Shown: piece after piece, positions 44,837-55,225 of the stretch | How positions within the stretch are numbered: position 1 is the stretch's first letter | Layout: each line of letters begins with the position of its first letter | Assembly: GCF_900128485.1 (NCBI RefSeq) | Contig: NZ_LT635859.1 | Coordinates: 206,848-270,847 of the forward strand | DNA length: 64,000 nucleotides | Direction: 5' to 3' | Origin: Duodenibacillus massiliensis | Lineage (GTDB): Bacteria; Pseudomonadota; Gammaproteobacteria; Burkholderiales; Burkholderiaceae_F | Notes under the pieces: model-generated | Seen by the model: the letters and a program-made list of their open reading frames with translations, nothing else | What the model was told of the DNA's origin: nothing | Databases searched by the model: none | Program-made: the position numbers and the translations under genes

Positions 44837-45598
44837 ATGTCCTTTGCCGTCATCATTCCGGCGCGCATGCATTCAACGCGCCTTCCGAACAAACCCCTCA
44901 TGGACATTGCCGGCAAACCCATGGTCGTGCGCGTTGCGGAGCGCGCGGCGCTTTCCGGTGCCTCGCGCGTTGCGGTGGCAACGGATCACGACGACATCGT
45001 AAAGGCCTGCACGGAAAACGGCATTGAAGCCGTTCTCACCAAAGAGACGCACCCCACGGGAACCGACCGGCTCTCGGAAGCCGCAACGCTCATGGGCCTC
45101 GCGGACGACACGATCGTTGTAAACGTCCAGGGTGATGAACCCTTGATTCCGCCGGAGGTTGTGGGGCGCGTTGCGAAAACGCTTGAAGAGGCGCCTGACT
45201 GTGCGATTGCCACGGCCGCGCACCCGATTGAGACGCTCGAGATCTTTTTAAATCCCAATGTTGTGAAGGTGGAATTGGACGGCACAAACCGCGCAATGAC
45301 CTTTTCGCGGGCCCCGATCCCCTGGCCGCGGGACGCTTTTAAAGACGGCCAGAAGGCGCTTCCCCAAGGCTTTACGGCCCTGCACCATATCGGAATCTAC
45401 GCTTACCGCGTTGCGTTTTTAAAGCGCTTTCCGGCGCTCACCCGCGCGCCCATTGAAGCAGCAGAGTCGCTTGAGCAGCTTCGCGCCATGTGGCACGGCT
45501 ACAAAATCGCCGTGACGGTACTTTCTGCCAACCTCCCCGCGGGCGTTGATACGGCAGAAGACCTTGAGCGCGTGCGGCGCCTCTGGCCCGCTGCGTAA
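44837..45598 (+). CDS. kdsB: 3-deoxy-manno-octulosonate cytidylyltransferase
   Basis: A 253-residue enzyme activating Kdo as CMP-Kdo for lipopolysaccharide core synthesis. IIPARMHSTRLPNKPLMDIAGKPM, HPTGTDRLSEAA, NVQGDEPLIPPEV and HHIGIYAYRVAFL are diagnostic. It is coupled to the gene before it (3-bp gap) and closed by a strong terminator. Confidence 0.97.
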   Translation: MSFAVIIPARMHSTRLPNKPLMDIAGKPMVVRVAERAALSGASRVAVATDHDDIVKACTENGIEAVLTKETHPTGTDRLSEAATLMGLADDTIVVNVQGDEPLIPPEVVGRVAKTLEEAPDCAIATAAHPIETLEIFLNPNVVKVELDGTNRAMTFSRAPIPWPRDAFKDGQKALPQGFTALHHIGIYAYRVAFLKRFPALTRAPIEAAESLEQLRAMWHGYKIAVTVLSANLPAGVDTAEDLERVRRLWPAA

Positions 45599-45613
45599 AA
45601 CGCGTTTTCCGTC

Positions 45614-45645
45614 AAAACGGCCGCCCGTGATGAGCGGCCGTTTTT
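45614..45645 (+). terminator. Intrinsic terminator after kdsB
   Basis: AAACGGCCGC (45615-45624) pairs with GCGGCCGTTT (45634-45643), 9-base loop, ending in a T-run. Confidence 0.9.
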
Positions 45646-45657
45646 GTTGCGGGCGTC

Positions 45658-45802
45658 TTACGGGTAGTACCAGAGGCCGTTATTGTCAGCTTTCAGGTAC
45701 TCACGGAACTCCTTGGACTGGTACGCCTTCACGATGTCGGAAGATGAAAGGCACCGAGCGCACGACGTTAACCACGCTGTTAAGAGCCGCAAAGGCCTGA
45801 GG
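45658..45802 (-). pseudogene. Fused fragments of a methionine ABC transporter (metI middle, metQ C terminus)
   Basis: The minus strand ends with SDIVKAYQSKEFREYLKADN...LWYYP and TAA (45658-45741), like the C terminus of a MetQ/NlpA lipoprotein. Immediately upstream, in another frame, codons read PQAFAALNSVVNVVRSVPFI (about 45741-45802), like the conserved middle of the MetI permease. Since metI normally precedes metQ, a deletion of most of metI and metQ would yield this junction. No start, signal peptide or intact domain remains. The assignment is from recognised motifs only. Confidence 0.6.
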
Positions 45803-45955
45803 GACGTGTCGTCCTGAGTTTTTGCCAAGCTTCTGAGAAACACCGGCGGCACACGCCCCGCCCCCTCCTTTCGGCCCATGTTTTTGCCCGCTTCTTTGGG
45901 CTAGAATGCTTGGAATCGACTGTTCTCAACGCCGCAGCCCGAAGGGTTTTGCTAA

Positions 45956-46678
<723 letters not shown>

Positions 46679-46690
46679 AGTTTTACCTGT

Positions 46691-46727
46691 AAGCCCACGG
46701 AAATTTCCCCGATTTTCGCGGGCTTAT
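46691..46727 (+). terminator. Terminator-like hairpin between adk and hppA
   Basis: GTAAGCCC and GGGCTTA bracket a GGAAAT/ATTTTC inner pairing, followed by TTCTTT. A weak intrinsic terminator for adk is plausible. Confidence 0.55.
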
Positions 46728-46805
46728 TCTTTAACAACCACTGGAAAATCACCGGCGTACGCCTTTCCTGCGATAAAAAGGAAAGCGACACCAAAGGAAG
46801 GTTCT

Positions 46806-48854
46806 ATGACTACAGCTTTGTGGCTTGCCATTGCCGCCGGCATCCTAGCCGTCATCTTCGGCCTTGTCACCCGCAGCTGGGTGCTTGCCAAAGACCCCGG
46901 CAATGCCCGCATGCAGGAAATTTCGTCCGCTATTCAGCAGGGCGCTCAGGCTTATCTCACCAAACAGTATTCGACCATTGCGGTCGTAGGCGTCATTCTT
47001 TTCGTTGTGATCGCCTTTGTTCCGGCTCTTGGCTGGAAGACCGCCGTTGGTTTTGCTTTGGGTGCCGTTCTCTCCGGCGCCTGCGGCTTTATCGGCATGA
47101 ACGTTTCGGTTAAAGCCAACGTCCGTACCGCCCAGGCCGCGAGCATCGGCATGAAGGAAGCCCTTAACGTCGCCTTTAAAGGCGGCGCCATCACGGGTAT
47201 GCTCGTGGTGGGTCTGGGCCTTTTGGGCGTTGCAGGCTACATGGCGTTTCTCACCCAGACCGCTCCGGCTGACGCCAACCTCTACGCCACGATCAAGCCC
47301 TTGATCGGTCTTGCCTTCGGTTCGTCTCTGATTTCAATCTTTGCGCGTCTTGGCGGCGGCATCTTCACGAAGGGCGCCGACGTCGGCGCTGACCTTGTGG
47401 GTAAGGTGGAAGCCGGCATTCCCGAAGACGACCCGCGTAACCCCGCCGTGATCGCCGATAACGTGGGCGACAACGTCGGTGACTGCGCCGGTATGGCCGC
47501 TGACCTTTTTGAAACGTACGCGGTGACCCTTATCGCGACGATGATGATCGGTGCGCTCGCCACAACGGGCGACGCCATGCGTCTCGTGGAATACCCCCTC
47601 ATTCTCGGGGCCGTTTCCATCATCGCAAGCATCATCGGCACGTTCTTTGTGAACTACATCCCGGGTAAGAAGATCATGACGGCTCTCTACCGCGGCTTGA
47701 TTGTCGCGGGCGTGATCGCCGCCGTTGCCTTCTGGTTTGTGGGCGACTTTGTCTTCTCCGATCCGGCAATGCTCCCTGAAGGCGTGACAACGGGTGCGCT
47801 TTTCGGTACCGCCATTGTGGGTCTGGTTCTCACGGGGCTGATGGTTGTCATCACCGAGTACTACACGGGTACCGAATATAAGCCCGTGCAGGATGTGGCC
47901 AAAGCCTCCACGACCGGCCACGGCACGAACATCATCGCGGGTCTTGCGGTTTCCATGAAGGCCACCGCCATGCCCGTGATCTGCGTTGTGATCGCCATTA
48001 TTGTGAGCTACTGGCTCGCAGGCCTCTACGGTATTGCCGTTGCCGCGACCTCGATGCTGACGATGGCCGGTATCGTTGTGGCGCTTGACGCCTACGGTCC
48101 GATCACCGATAACGCGGGCGGTATCGCTGAAATGAGCGAATTGGACGAAAAGGTCCGCGCCGTCACCGATCCCCTGGATGCCGTCGGTAATACCACCAAG
48201 GCCGTCACGAAGGGCTACGCCATCGGTTCCGCCGGTCTTGCGGCACTCGTCTTGTTTGCCGACTACACGCACGCTCTGAAGCAGTCCTTTAACGTCGACT
48301 TCACGTTTGACCTCTCCAACCCCTACGTGATCGCCGGGCTTATCATCGGCGGTCTGATTCCCTACCTCTTCGGTGCAATGGCGATGGAAGCCGTGGGCCG
48401 TGCCGCAGGGAGCGTGGTGATTGAAGTGCGCCGTCAGTTCAAGGAAATCGCGGGCATCATGGAAGGTAAGGCCAAGCCCGACTACTCCAAGGCTGTCGGA
48501 ATGCTCACCGGCGCCGCCATTAAGGAAATGATCATTCCGTCGATTCTGCCGGTGATCGTTCCGATCGTGGTGGGTCTGGCTCTGGGCCCGCAGGCTCTGG
48601 GCGGTGTGCTGATGGGCACGATCGTTACCGGTATCTTCGTCGCAATCTCCATGACCACCGGCGGCGGTGCCTGGGATAACGCCAAGAAGTACATCGAAGA
48701 CGGTCACTTCGGCGGCAAGGGTAGCGATGCCCACAAGGCAGCCGTCACGGGCGACACCGTGGGCGATCCGTACAAGGATACGGCTGGTCCCGCCGTGAAC
48801 CCGTTGATTAAGATCATCAACATCGTGGCACTTCTCATCGTTCCGCTGCTCTAA
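46806..48854 (+). CDS. hppA: Membrane-bound proton-pumping pyrophosphatase (K+-independent type)
   Basis: A 682-residue polytopic membrane protein (about 16 helices) coupling PPi hydrolysis to ion translocation. The substrate site is [35 protein letters not shown] (in two overlapping motifs), with DNAGGIAEM later. The segment [21 protein letters not shown] carries Lys in GNTTKA, the residue associated with K+-independent H+-pumping enzymes, as in Rhodospirillum rubrum. ATG 46806 follows AAGGAAGG; the open frame further upstream overlaps adk and is not coding. A terminator follows. Confidence 0.95.
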   Translation: MTTALWLAIAAGILAVIFGLVTRSWVLAKDPGNARMQEISSAIQQGAQAYLTKQYSTIAVVGVILFVVIAFVPALGWKTAVGFALGAVLSGACGFIGMNVSVKANVRTAQAASIGMKEALNVAFKGGAITGMLVVGLGLLGVAGYMAFLTQTAPADANLYATIKPLIGLAFGSSLISIFARLGGGIFTKGADVGADLVGKVEAGIPEDDPRNPAVIADNVGDNVGDCAGMAADLFETYAVTLIATMMIGALATTGDAMRLVEYPLILGAVSIIASIIGTFFVNYIPGKKIMTALYRGLIVAGVIAAVAFWFVGDFVFSDPAMLPEGVTTGALFGTAIVGLVLTGLMVVITEYYTGTEYKPVQDVAKASTTGHGTNIIAGLAVSMKATAMPVICVVIAIIVSYWLAGLYGIAVAATSMLTMAGIVVALDAYGPITDNAGGIAEMSELDEKVRAVTDPLDAVGNTTKAVTKGYAIGSAGLAALVLFADYTHALKQSFNVDFTFDLSNPYVIAGLIIGGLIPYLFGAMAMEAVGRAAGSVVIEVRRQFKEIAGIMEGKAKPDYSKAVGMLTGAAIKEMIIPSILPVIVPIVVGLALGPQALGGVLMGTIVTGIFVAISMTTGGGAWDNAKKYIEDGHFGGKGSDAHKAAVTGDTVGDPYKDTAGPAVNPLIKIINIVALLIVPLL

Positions 48855-48875
48855 CCGGAACTGACTGAGTAAGTT

Positions 48876-48913
48876 AAAAGCCCCGGACGTCTTACGGATG
48901 CCGGGGCTTTTTC
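48876..48913 (+). terminator. Intrinsic terminator after hppA
   Basis: AAAAGCCCCGG (48876-48886) pairs with CCGGGGCTTTTT (48901-48912); loop 14 bases with a possible inner CGT/ACG pair. Confidence 0.9.
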
Positions 48914-48922
48914 ATTGCCGTC

Positions 48923-49420
48923 TCAAACCATTGACCAGATCGACCAAACGTTTTGTACGACAACGTCAGGCGCCACTGCGTAAGCTCCCGGTGCCGTGCT
49001 AATGACGGCAGCCGGTCCCGTCTTTACGCCCAGCCGCGCGAGCTTCAGACTCCATTTGGAGTCCGCGGGCAGCGGATGCCGTTTTGTCGTCACGGCCACC
49101 GGAAAGTACTTTCCGCCGCTTCGGATCAAAAGAGCAATTGCCATCCCGCGGCTTTCTTTGAAAAAGCAAAAGTCAGGCGTGCGGCCGTTATTCACCCAGC
49201 TCTTGAGAATTTCTGTAACCACAAACGTCTCAAAAAACTTTTCGGCCAAAGGATGCTCGGCCATTGTCTGCGGCGAATCGATGCGCAGAAGGTGCGCAAG
49301 AAGCCCCGTGTCGATGAGGTAAATTTTCGGGCTTTTAACAAGCTGCCGTCCGATCCTGCCGTCAAAGGGCGGCAGCAGATAAATGAGGCCCGTCCTCTCA
49401 GCGACCGTCAACCACCGTTT
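48923..49420 (-). pseudogene. C-terminal fragment of an AAA+/DUF4143 ATPase
   Basis: About 165 codons read VKRWLTVAERTGLIYLLPPF, KSPKIYLIDTGLLAHLLRI, EKFFETFVVTEILKSW and DFCFFKESRG, the DUF4143 part of an ATPase related to the one at 24286. The whole N-terminal AAA+ domain is gone. The fragment ends exactly where the IS left-end copy begins (49420), so insertion and deletion by that element are the likely cause. The nuclease-like ExK is replaced by VAVTTK. It lies between the hppA terminator and the IS end. Confidence 0.8.
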
Positions 49421-49550
49421 CACAGAATTTCCCGCATTCCTCCCGGGGCTTGAGCCCCGGGAGGAATGCGGGCTTTCGATTTTTTTTAATCTTAGCCCAA
49501 ACGCAGCCAAACCATGCACATAGTTTTCGCTTAAGGTATATTCAGCCGCT
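49420..49550 (+). repeat. Solitary IS200/IS605 left end, copy 2
   Basis: About 130 bp nearly identical to 11176-11308. It contains a perfect palindrome with 19-bp arms and a TTGA loop (CCCGCATTCCTCCCGGGGC at 49431-49449 and its complement at 49454-49472) and ends TATATTCAGCCGCT. The tnpB that should follow is absent. Instead the sequence runs directly into the ATG of the next gene's open frame at 49551. TATATT (49537-49542) could act as a -10 box. Confidence 0.82.
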
Positions 49551-49598
49551 ATGAATTTGCCTGAGGCGGCTGCCTGCAATTTTTGGAGAAACTCTGTC

Positions 49599-51026
49599 GT
49601 GACACTCATTGAGGACCTTCGCGCGGCGATTGGCGACGCAGCCGTTTTAACCGATCCGGCGCAGTTTGCGCCGATGCTCACCGACAACCGCCGCCGCTGG
49701 CACGGACAAGCAGCCTGCTGCGCACTGCCCGCCTCAACCGATGAGGTCTCACGCCTGATGGCGGTCTGCACCAAACATAAGGCCCTCGTTTTTACGCAAG
49801 GGGGCAACACCGGTAACGCCGCAGCCGCCACCCCTGTGGTTGCTGATGCCGATGTCGGCCGCACGGTGCTTGTCAATACCGCCCGCATGAACCGGATCGA
49901 GGCCATTGACCGCGTCAACGCCACCGCGGTTGTTCAAAGCGGCGTGATTCTCAAAAACCTTCAGGATGCGGCGGCCGAAGAGGGACTTCTTTTTCCTGTG
50001 AGCCTTGCCGCCGAAGGCACCTGCACGGTGGGGGGAACCCTTTCCACGAACGCCGGAGGCGTGCACGTGCTGCGCTACGGCAGCATGCGCGCGCAGTGCC
50101 TCGGTCTTGAAGTCGTGCTTCCTGACGGGCGGGTGCTTTCAATGTTAAGAAGCCTCAGAAAAGACAATACCGGGTACGACCTCAAGCACCTTTTTATCGG
50201 CGCAGAAGGAACGCTCGGCATCATCACGCGGGCAGCGCTGGCGTTTGCCGCACTTCCTGCCGCACGCACCGTGTTTGTGGCGGCCGTTGATTCACTGCAG
50301 GCTGCCGAAAAGCTTTTTGAGACGCTTTCGAAAAACTATTCGGCAAGGCTCTCAGCCTTTGAACTCATGCACGCTGCAACGATTGCCAAGGTCCGAGAGC
50401 AATTGCCTGACATCCCCGTGGGTTTTGAGCTCAATCATCCCTGGTACGTCCTCGCGGAAATCCGTTACGACACCACCGAAGAGTCTGAGGCCACGCGCCC
50501 TCAGATTGAAAACCTGCTTGCCGCCCTTTTTGAGTCGGATACGGTGGCTGACGCCGTCATCGGTCAGAGCGAAACCCAGAACGAAGCCCTCTGGCGCGTG
50601 AGGGAATCCATTCCTTCAGCGCACAAAAAGGCCGGGGGTAACGTGAAACACGACATCAGTGTGCCCCGATCCTCCCTTGTTGCCTTCATCACCGAATGCA
50701 CGACAGAGCTTGGAAATCGCTTTTCCTGGATCGCCCCGAGCATTTTCGGGCACTTCGGCGACGGCAACCTTCACTACAACATGGGCGTCAAACCAGGGCT
50801 TGATCCCAGACTCTGCTTTACGCACGAAGAGGCAATTCACGCCGTTGTCTACGCGTATGTTCAAAGGTTCCGCGGGTCGGTCGCTGCCGAGCACGGCGTG
50901 GGACGCATCAAGACCGGGTGGCTGCGCGTCATGCGCAGTCCCGAAGAATACGAGGCAATACGATCCGTCAAAACCCTCTTTGACCCCGAAAACCGGTTAA
51001 ATCCCGGTGTACTTTTCGATTCTTAA
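49599..51026 (+). CDS. FAD-binding 2-hydroxyacid dehydrogenase (GlcD/D-2-hydroxyglutarate dehydrogenase-like)
   Basis: About 475 residues of the VAO/PCMH flavoprotein family. The FAD domain has VFTQGGNTGNAAAATP and AAEGTCTVGGTLSTNAGGVHVLRYG...GLEVVLPDGRVL. The C-terminal FAD-oxidase domain has IFGHFGDGNLHYNM and AAEHGVGRIK. It would oxidise a D-2-hydroxyacid to the 2-oxoacid, passing electrons to the respiratory chain or an ETF. GTG 49599 with GGAG 10 bases upstream is taken as the native start. The frame is open to ATG 49551, which abuts the IS end and would add 16 residues. The substrate is uncertain. Confidence 0.87.
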   Translation: MTLIEDLRAAIGDAAVLTDPAQFAPMLTDNRRRWHGQAACCALPASTDEVSRLMAVCTKHKALVFTQGGNTGNAAAATPVVADADVGRTVLVNTARMNRIEAIDRVNATAVVQSGVILKNLQDAAAEEGLLFPVSLAAEGTCTVGGTLSTNAGGVHVLRYGSMRAQCLGLEVVLPDGRVLSMLRSLRKDNTGYDLKHLFIGAEGTLGIITRAALAFAALPAARTVFVAAVDSLQAAEKLFETLSKNYSARLSAFELMHAATIAKVREQLPDIPVGFELNHPWYVLAEIRYDTTEESEATRPQIENLLAALFESDTVADAVIGQSETQNEALWRVRESIPSAHKKAGGNVKHDISVPRSSLVAFITECTTELGNRFSWIAPSIFGHFGDGNLHYNMGVKPGLDPRLCFTHEEAIHAVVYAYVQRFRGSVAAEHGVGRIKTGWLRVMRSPEEYEAIRSVKTLFDPENRLNPGVLFDS

Positions 51027-51088
51027 GCAGAAAATCCGCCGTTCTCGTCTATGATGCTCAGACACTCCATGTTGCTGAGACTTCACTC

Positions 51089-52300
51089 ATGACGTTTACC
51101 ACGATTCGCACGACAGCCGCCGCAGCCGCTGCAGTTTTGTTTTTAGCGGGCTGCGCCACAGCGCCGCAGCCCCCCACGGCCAAAGCCGACTACAAGGAAT
51201 TCACGGATGCCCGGTGGCTGCCGGAAACCGCGGTGCGCGCCCCGAAGGATGCCAAAGAAGCGGCCGTGACCACCGAAGAAGCGCTTAAAAACGGGATTCA
51301 CGTTTTCTACGGGCCGCATGACACGCGCTTTGCCTTAAACGCGGAAGGTAACCGCCTGCGCGTCACCGAAAGCCAGACGGCAGACAAAGAGCCGTTTCTC
51401 TCCTGGGGCGCGGGTGCGCATACGCTTTTCCGCAACAGTAAACCGGTCGCGAACACCGGCGCCGAAGAAATCCGGTTTTTGGAGGACGGCCGCGCGCTTA
51501 TCCGCTTTAAGGGTGACGCCAACTACTTCCTCGCGGTCGCCGTGCGCGCCTACGACGTCTCCGGCAAACCCGTGCGCCAGTACATGCGGGACGGCAATAA
51601 CCTCCCGACTGCGCTTGCCTGGTACACCGATAAAAATGCCGTCTTCCCTGAGGGGAGCCTCGTTTACCAGACAACCTGGTGGCTCGGAGACGATGAGATC
51701 GTGATGCCCGCAAAGGCCGCCTTCACAGGGGCCTCGTCACTTGAGCGCCTCACCACGACCTTTACCCGCGGCAACCTCTTTTGCCTTCCCTACGTCAACC
51801 ACCAGGGTGCCAATCCCTGGGGTGTGACCTTTGACCCCGTCAAACGCGGCCGCAGGGCCGCTGAAGGCGTCTTTCAGGTGCACCCCGCCAAACGAAGCGT
51901 CTTTTGTGAGCGCGATGACGCGGCCGAACGCCCTGTGCCCGCCGAAGGCGGCAAATGGAAGGTACGCACTATCCGCGGTAACCGCGTGATGGAATTGATT
52001 CCGAACGACGCGGTGGCAGCCGCCGACATCGGGATTCAGCCGGTTAACGCGGGCTCCATGGCCGTGGGCTTTGCTGAAGTGGCCGCCACCGACCCCGCCG
52101 AATTCGCGCGCCAGAGCAAAACCGTGCGCCGCACGATGCGCGTGGTGCCGGTGCGGATTTTGAAGAGCAACCAACCGATCACGGATTTCCGGCTGCGCTA
52201 CAACGACACGGCGGCCGCTGCGGTAAAGGCGGCCTCGGACAAGGCCCTCGAAGCCAAGCAGTATTGGGAAGCTTCATCCAAAAAAGTCATTTTGAAGTAA
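51089..52300 (+). CDS. Uncharacterised lipoprotein
   Basis: A 403-residue protein with a lipoprotein signal (TTAAAAAAVLFLAGC, lipobox LAGC with Cys22). I do not recognise the family. The mature part is rich in beta-type sequence (VFYGPHDTRFALNAEGNRLRV; KGDANYFLAVAVRAYDVSG), has a WYTDKNAVFPEGSLVYQTTWWLGDD segment, and ends in an Ala/Lys-rich helical tail. A periplasmic or outer-membrane location is likely. It lies 62 bp after the dehydrogenase gene and 9 bp before folD, so it is probably co-transcribed with folD. Confidence 0.75.
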   Translation: MTFTTIRTTAAAAAAVLFLAGCATAPQPPTAKADYKEFTDARWLPETAVRAPKDAKEAAVTTEEALKNGIHVFYGPHDTRFALNAEGNRLRVTESQTADKEPFLSWGAGAHTLFRNSKPVANTGAEEIRFLEDGRALIRFKGDANYFLAVAVRAYDVSGKPVRQYMRDGNNLPTALAWYTDKNAVFPEGSLVYQTTWWLGDDEIVMPAKAAFTGASSLERLTTTFTRGNLFCLPYVNHQGANPWGVTFDPVKRGRRAAEGVFQVHPAKRSVFCERDDAAERPVPAEGGKWKVRTIRGNRVMELIPNDAVAAADIGIQPVNAGSMAVGFAEVAATDPAEFARQSKTVRRTMRVVPVRILKSNQPITDFRLRYNDTAAAAVKAASDKALEAKQYWEASSKKVILK

Positions 52301-52309
52301 GGAATCAAC

Positions 52310-53161
52310 GTGACTCAGATTATTGACGGAAAGGCGCTTGCCGCCTCGATTCGCGCCGATCTTGCCAAGCGCACGACGGTACTCACCGAAAAAGGCCACC
52401 GGCCGGGCCTTGCGGTTGTCATCGTTGGGGACGACCCGGCAAGCCAGGTCTATGTCAGAAACAAAATCCGCGCCTGTGCCGACACCGGTATCGAAAGCAT
52501 TGAATACCGGCTTGCCAAAGACACCTGCGAAGAAGAGCTTTTAAAGCTCATCGGGGAACTCAATAACGATAAGCGAGTCGACGGCATTCTCGTGCAGCTC
52601 CCTTTACCCGAGCAGATTGCTCCGGAAAAGGTAATTGCCGCCATTGCCCCGGAAAAGGACGTGGACGGCTTTCACGTGATGAATGCCGGGAAGCTTCTCA
52701 CCGGGACCGGGGGCTTTATGCCCTGCACGCCCTACGGCGTCATGAAGATGATCGAAAGCGTGGACTACGACTTAACCGGCAAAGAGGCCGTGGTGGTAGG
52801 CCGAAGCAACATCGTGGGTAAACCCCAGGCACTGATGCTTTTGGCCAAAAACGCCACCGTGACGGTCGCGCACAGCCGCACAGCTGATCTCGCGGACGTC
52901 ACCCGCCGCGCCGACGTTTTGATCGCCGCCGTGGGGCGCGCGAAGATGATCACGGGCGACATGGTCAAACCCGGGGCCCTTGTGATTGACGTCGGCATGA
53001 ACCGCGATGAAAACGGGAAACTCTGCGGGGACATTGATACCGCGTCCGTGATGGGGATTGCCGGCTGGGTTTCGCCCGTTCCGGGCGGCGTGGGCCCCAT
53101 GACGATTGCCATGCTCATGACCAATACCGTGGAAGCCGTTGAACGGCGAATGAACAAGTAA
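52310..53161 (+). CDS. folD: Bifunctional methylenetetrahydrofolate dehydrogenase/cyclohydrolase
   Basis: A 283-residue enzyme converting 5,10-methylene-THF to 10-formyl-THF with [28 protein letters not shown] holds the catalytic Lys; [37 protein letters not shown] and [10 protein letters not shown] are the family signatures. The start is GTG 52310 with AAGGAA upstream. It lies 5 bp before prlC. Confidence 0.97.
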   Translation: MTQIIDGKALAASIRADLAKRTTVLTEKGHRPGLAVVIVGDDPASQVYVRNKIRACADTGIESIEYRLAKDTCEEELLKLIGELNNDKRVDGILVQLPLPEQIAPEKVIAAIAPEKDVDGFHVMNAGKLLTGTGGFMPCTPYGVMKMIESVDYDLTGKEAVVVGRSNIVGKPQALMLLAKNATVTVAHSRTADLADVTRRADVLIAAVGRAKMITGDMVKPGALVIDVGMNRDENGKLCGDIDTASVMGIAGWVSPVPGGVGPMTIAMLMTNTVEAVERRMNK

Positions 53162-53166
53162 CGAAT

Positions 53167-55209
53167 ATGACTGAAACCAATCCTTTGATTCACCAGGCGC
53201 ATCTGCTTGACTTCGCGGCAATCCGCGCCGAGCACGTGTCACCGGCTTTGGACGTCCTTTTAAAGGACGCAGCTGACGCTTTAAAAAAGGCCACGGACCC
53301 GGCAACGGCCGCAGACTGGCAGCACGTGATTGATCCGCTTGACGCGGCCCTTGAAAAACTGTCGCGCGCCTGGGGTGCCGTCGGCCACTTAATGGGCGTG
53401 ATGGATTCGCCTGAGCTGCGCGATGCGTTTAACGGGAACCTTCCCCGCATGACGCAGTTTTACATCGATCTCTCGCAAAACGAAGCGCTCTACGGCAAGT
53501 ACAAGGCGATTGCTGCGGGCGCGGGCTACGCAGCGTTATCCGCACAGAAAAAGCGCCTGCTTGAGCACGAGATGCGGGACTTCCGTTTGTCGGGCGCCGA
53601 CCTTCCCGCAGACAAAAAGACAGAACTGAAGGCCTGCGGCGAAAAGGCGGCAGCGCTCTCGCAGAAATTCAGTGAGAACCTTCTTGATGCCACAAACGCC
53701 TGGACGCTTGACATCACCGACGAAAAGGAACTCGAAGGAATCCCCTCGGGTGACAAGGCCCTGATGGCACAGACCGCCAAGGCCGCGGGCGTCGACGGCT
53801 GGCGCATCACGCTGCAGTACCCGATTTATCTGCCGGTGATGAAATATGCCGCAAACCGCACGCTCCGCGAAACGGTCTACCGCGCCTTTGTGACGCGGGC
53901 CTCTGAATTCGGTCCCAAGGAAAAAGACAACGGCCCTGTGATTCAGCAGTTGCTCGAGCTGCGTCAGAAAGAAGCCGAACTCCTCGGGTTTAAGAATTTT
54001 GCCGAAGTGTCGCTTGCCACCAAGATGGCGGAGACGCCCGCCGAAGTCATTCATTTTCTCCGTGACCTCGCGGCCCGCGCCAAACCCTGGGCACAAAAAG
54101 ACGAAACGGAACTTGAAGCCTACGCGCGCGAGAAACTCGCGCTCACCGACATGCAGCCCTGGGATCAGGCCTGGGCCTCGGAAAAACTCCGTGAGGAGCG
54201 CTACAGTTTTTCTGACGAAGAGGTGAAGCAGTACTTCACGCTGCCTGCGGTCTTTAAGGGCCTTTTCGGGCTCGTTGAGCGGCTTTTTGACATCCGCATT
54301 ACGCCGGACACTGCGCCCGTCTGGCACAAGGACGTGCGCTTTTGGCGCATCAGTGACGCAAAGGGCAACCTCATCGCGCAGTTTTACACCGACCTTTTTG
54401 CCCGTGCGAGCAAGCGGGGCGGCGCCTGGATGGACAACGACCTTACGGCCTGCACGCTTCCTGACGGCACGCACCGCACGCCCACCGCTTACCTGGTCTG
54501 TAACTTCGCCGAGCCCGTCGGGGACAAACCGTCGCTGTTGACGCACGACGATGTGCAGACGCTTTTTCATGAGTTCGGCCACGGCCTGCACCACATGTTG
54601 AGCCGCGTTGAAACCGCGGGACTTTCGGGGATTAACGGCGTTGAGTGGGACGCGGTTGAGATGCCGAGCCAGTTCATGGAAAACTGGGCCTGGCAGTACG
54701 ACGTGATCAAAACGATCAGCGCGAAGGATGAAACCGGAGAGCCCCTGCCGAAGGCGCTTTTTGACAAGATGCTTGCCGCGAAAAACTTCCACGCGGGGCT
54801 TTTCTGCGTGCGCCAGCTTGAGTTTGCTTTGTTTGACATGCTGCTGCACGGCTGCGGGGACGGCAAAGCCGACTTCATGAAGGTTCTTTCTGACGTCCGA
54901 AAGGAAGTTGCCGTCACCCCTTCCGTTCCCTTTAACCGGTTCCCCCAGAGCTTCTCGCATATCTTTGCCGGGGGCTACGCCGCGGGCTACTACAGCTACA
55001 AGTGGGCTGAAGTGCTTTCCGCTGACGCCTTCAGCGCCTTTGAAGAGGAAGGGCTCTTTAATCCGGCCGTGGGTAAACGGTGGCTCGATGAAGTGATCAG
55101 CCGCGGCGCAAGCCGCAGCGCCATGGAAAACTTCATTGCCTTCCGCGGCCGCAAGCCCACGCTTGACGCACTGATGCGTCACAGCGGCATGCAGGGCACA
55201 CCCGCTTAA
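53167..55209 (+). CDS. prlC: Oligopeptidase A (M3 metallopeptidase)
   Basis: A 680-residue cytoplasmic zinc oligopeptidase degrading signal peptides and other short peptides. The active site is HEFGHGLHHML (His468, Glu469, His472), with the third ligand Glu in the following WDAVEMPSQFMENW segment, and FPQSFSHIFAGGYAAGYYSYKWAEV near the C terminus. The length is typical. It is coupled to folD (5-bp gap). Confidence 0.96.
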   Translation: MTETNPLIHQAHLLDFAAIRAEHVSPALDVLLKDAADALKKATDPATAADWQHVIDPLDAALEKLSRAWGAVGHLMGVMDSPELRDAFNGNLPRMTQFYIDLSQNEALYGKYKAIAAGAGYAALSAQKKRLLEHEMRDFRLSGADLPADKKTELKACGEKAAALSQKFSENLLDATNAWTLDITDEKELEGIPSGDKALMAQTAKAAGVDGWRITLQYPIYLPVMKYAANRTLRETVYRAFVTRASEFGPKEKDNGPVIQQLLELRQKEAELLGFKNFAEVSLATKMAETPAEVIHFLRDLAARAKPWAQKDETELEAYAREKLALTDMQPWDQAWASEKLREERYSFSDEEVKQYFTLPAVFKGLFGLVERLFDIRITPDTAPVWHKDVRFWRISDAKGNLIAQFYTDLFARASKRGGAWMDNDLTACTLPDGTHRTPTAYLVCNFAEPVGDKPSLLTHDDVQTLFHEFGHGLHHMLSRVETAGLSGINGVEWDAVEMPSQFMENWAWQYDVIKTISAKDETGEPLPKALFDKMLAAKNFHAGLFCVRQLEFALFDMLLHGCGDGKADFMKVLSDVRKEVAVTPSVPFNRFPQSFSHIFAGGYAAGYYSYKWAEVLSADAFSAFEEEGLFNPAVGKRWLDEVISRGASRSAMENFIAFRGRKPTLDALMRHSGMQGTPA

Positions 55210-55225
55210 ACAAACGGTACCTGCC

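Noticed and set aside
47334-48734. A 466-codon frame on the minus strand
   Set aside because: Antisense to hppA, with Asp/His/Gly-rich low-complexity content and no family resemblance.
49551-49598. ATG 49551 as the native start of the FAD dehydrogenase
   Set aside because: The ATG abuts the IS end and lacks its own ribosome site; GTG 49599 has GGAG upstream and is the likelier ancestral start. The longer form may still be made and is reported as a finding.
51089-52300. Conjugative transfer protein (VirB9/TrbG-like) for the lipoprotein
   Set aside because: The lipobox and a few beta-type segments gave a superficial resemblance, but no VirB9 signature and no other transfer genes are present.
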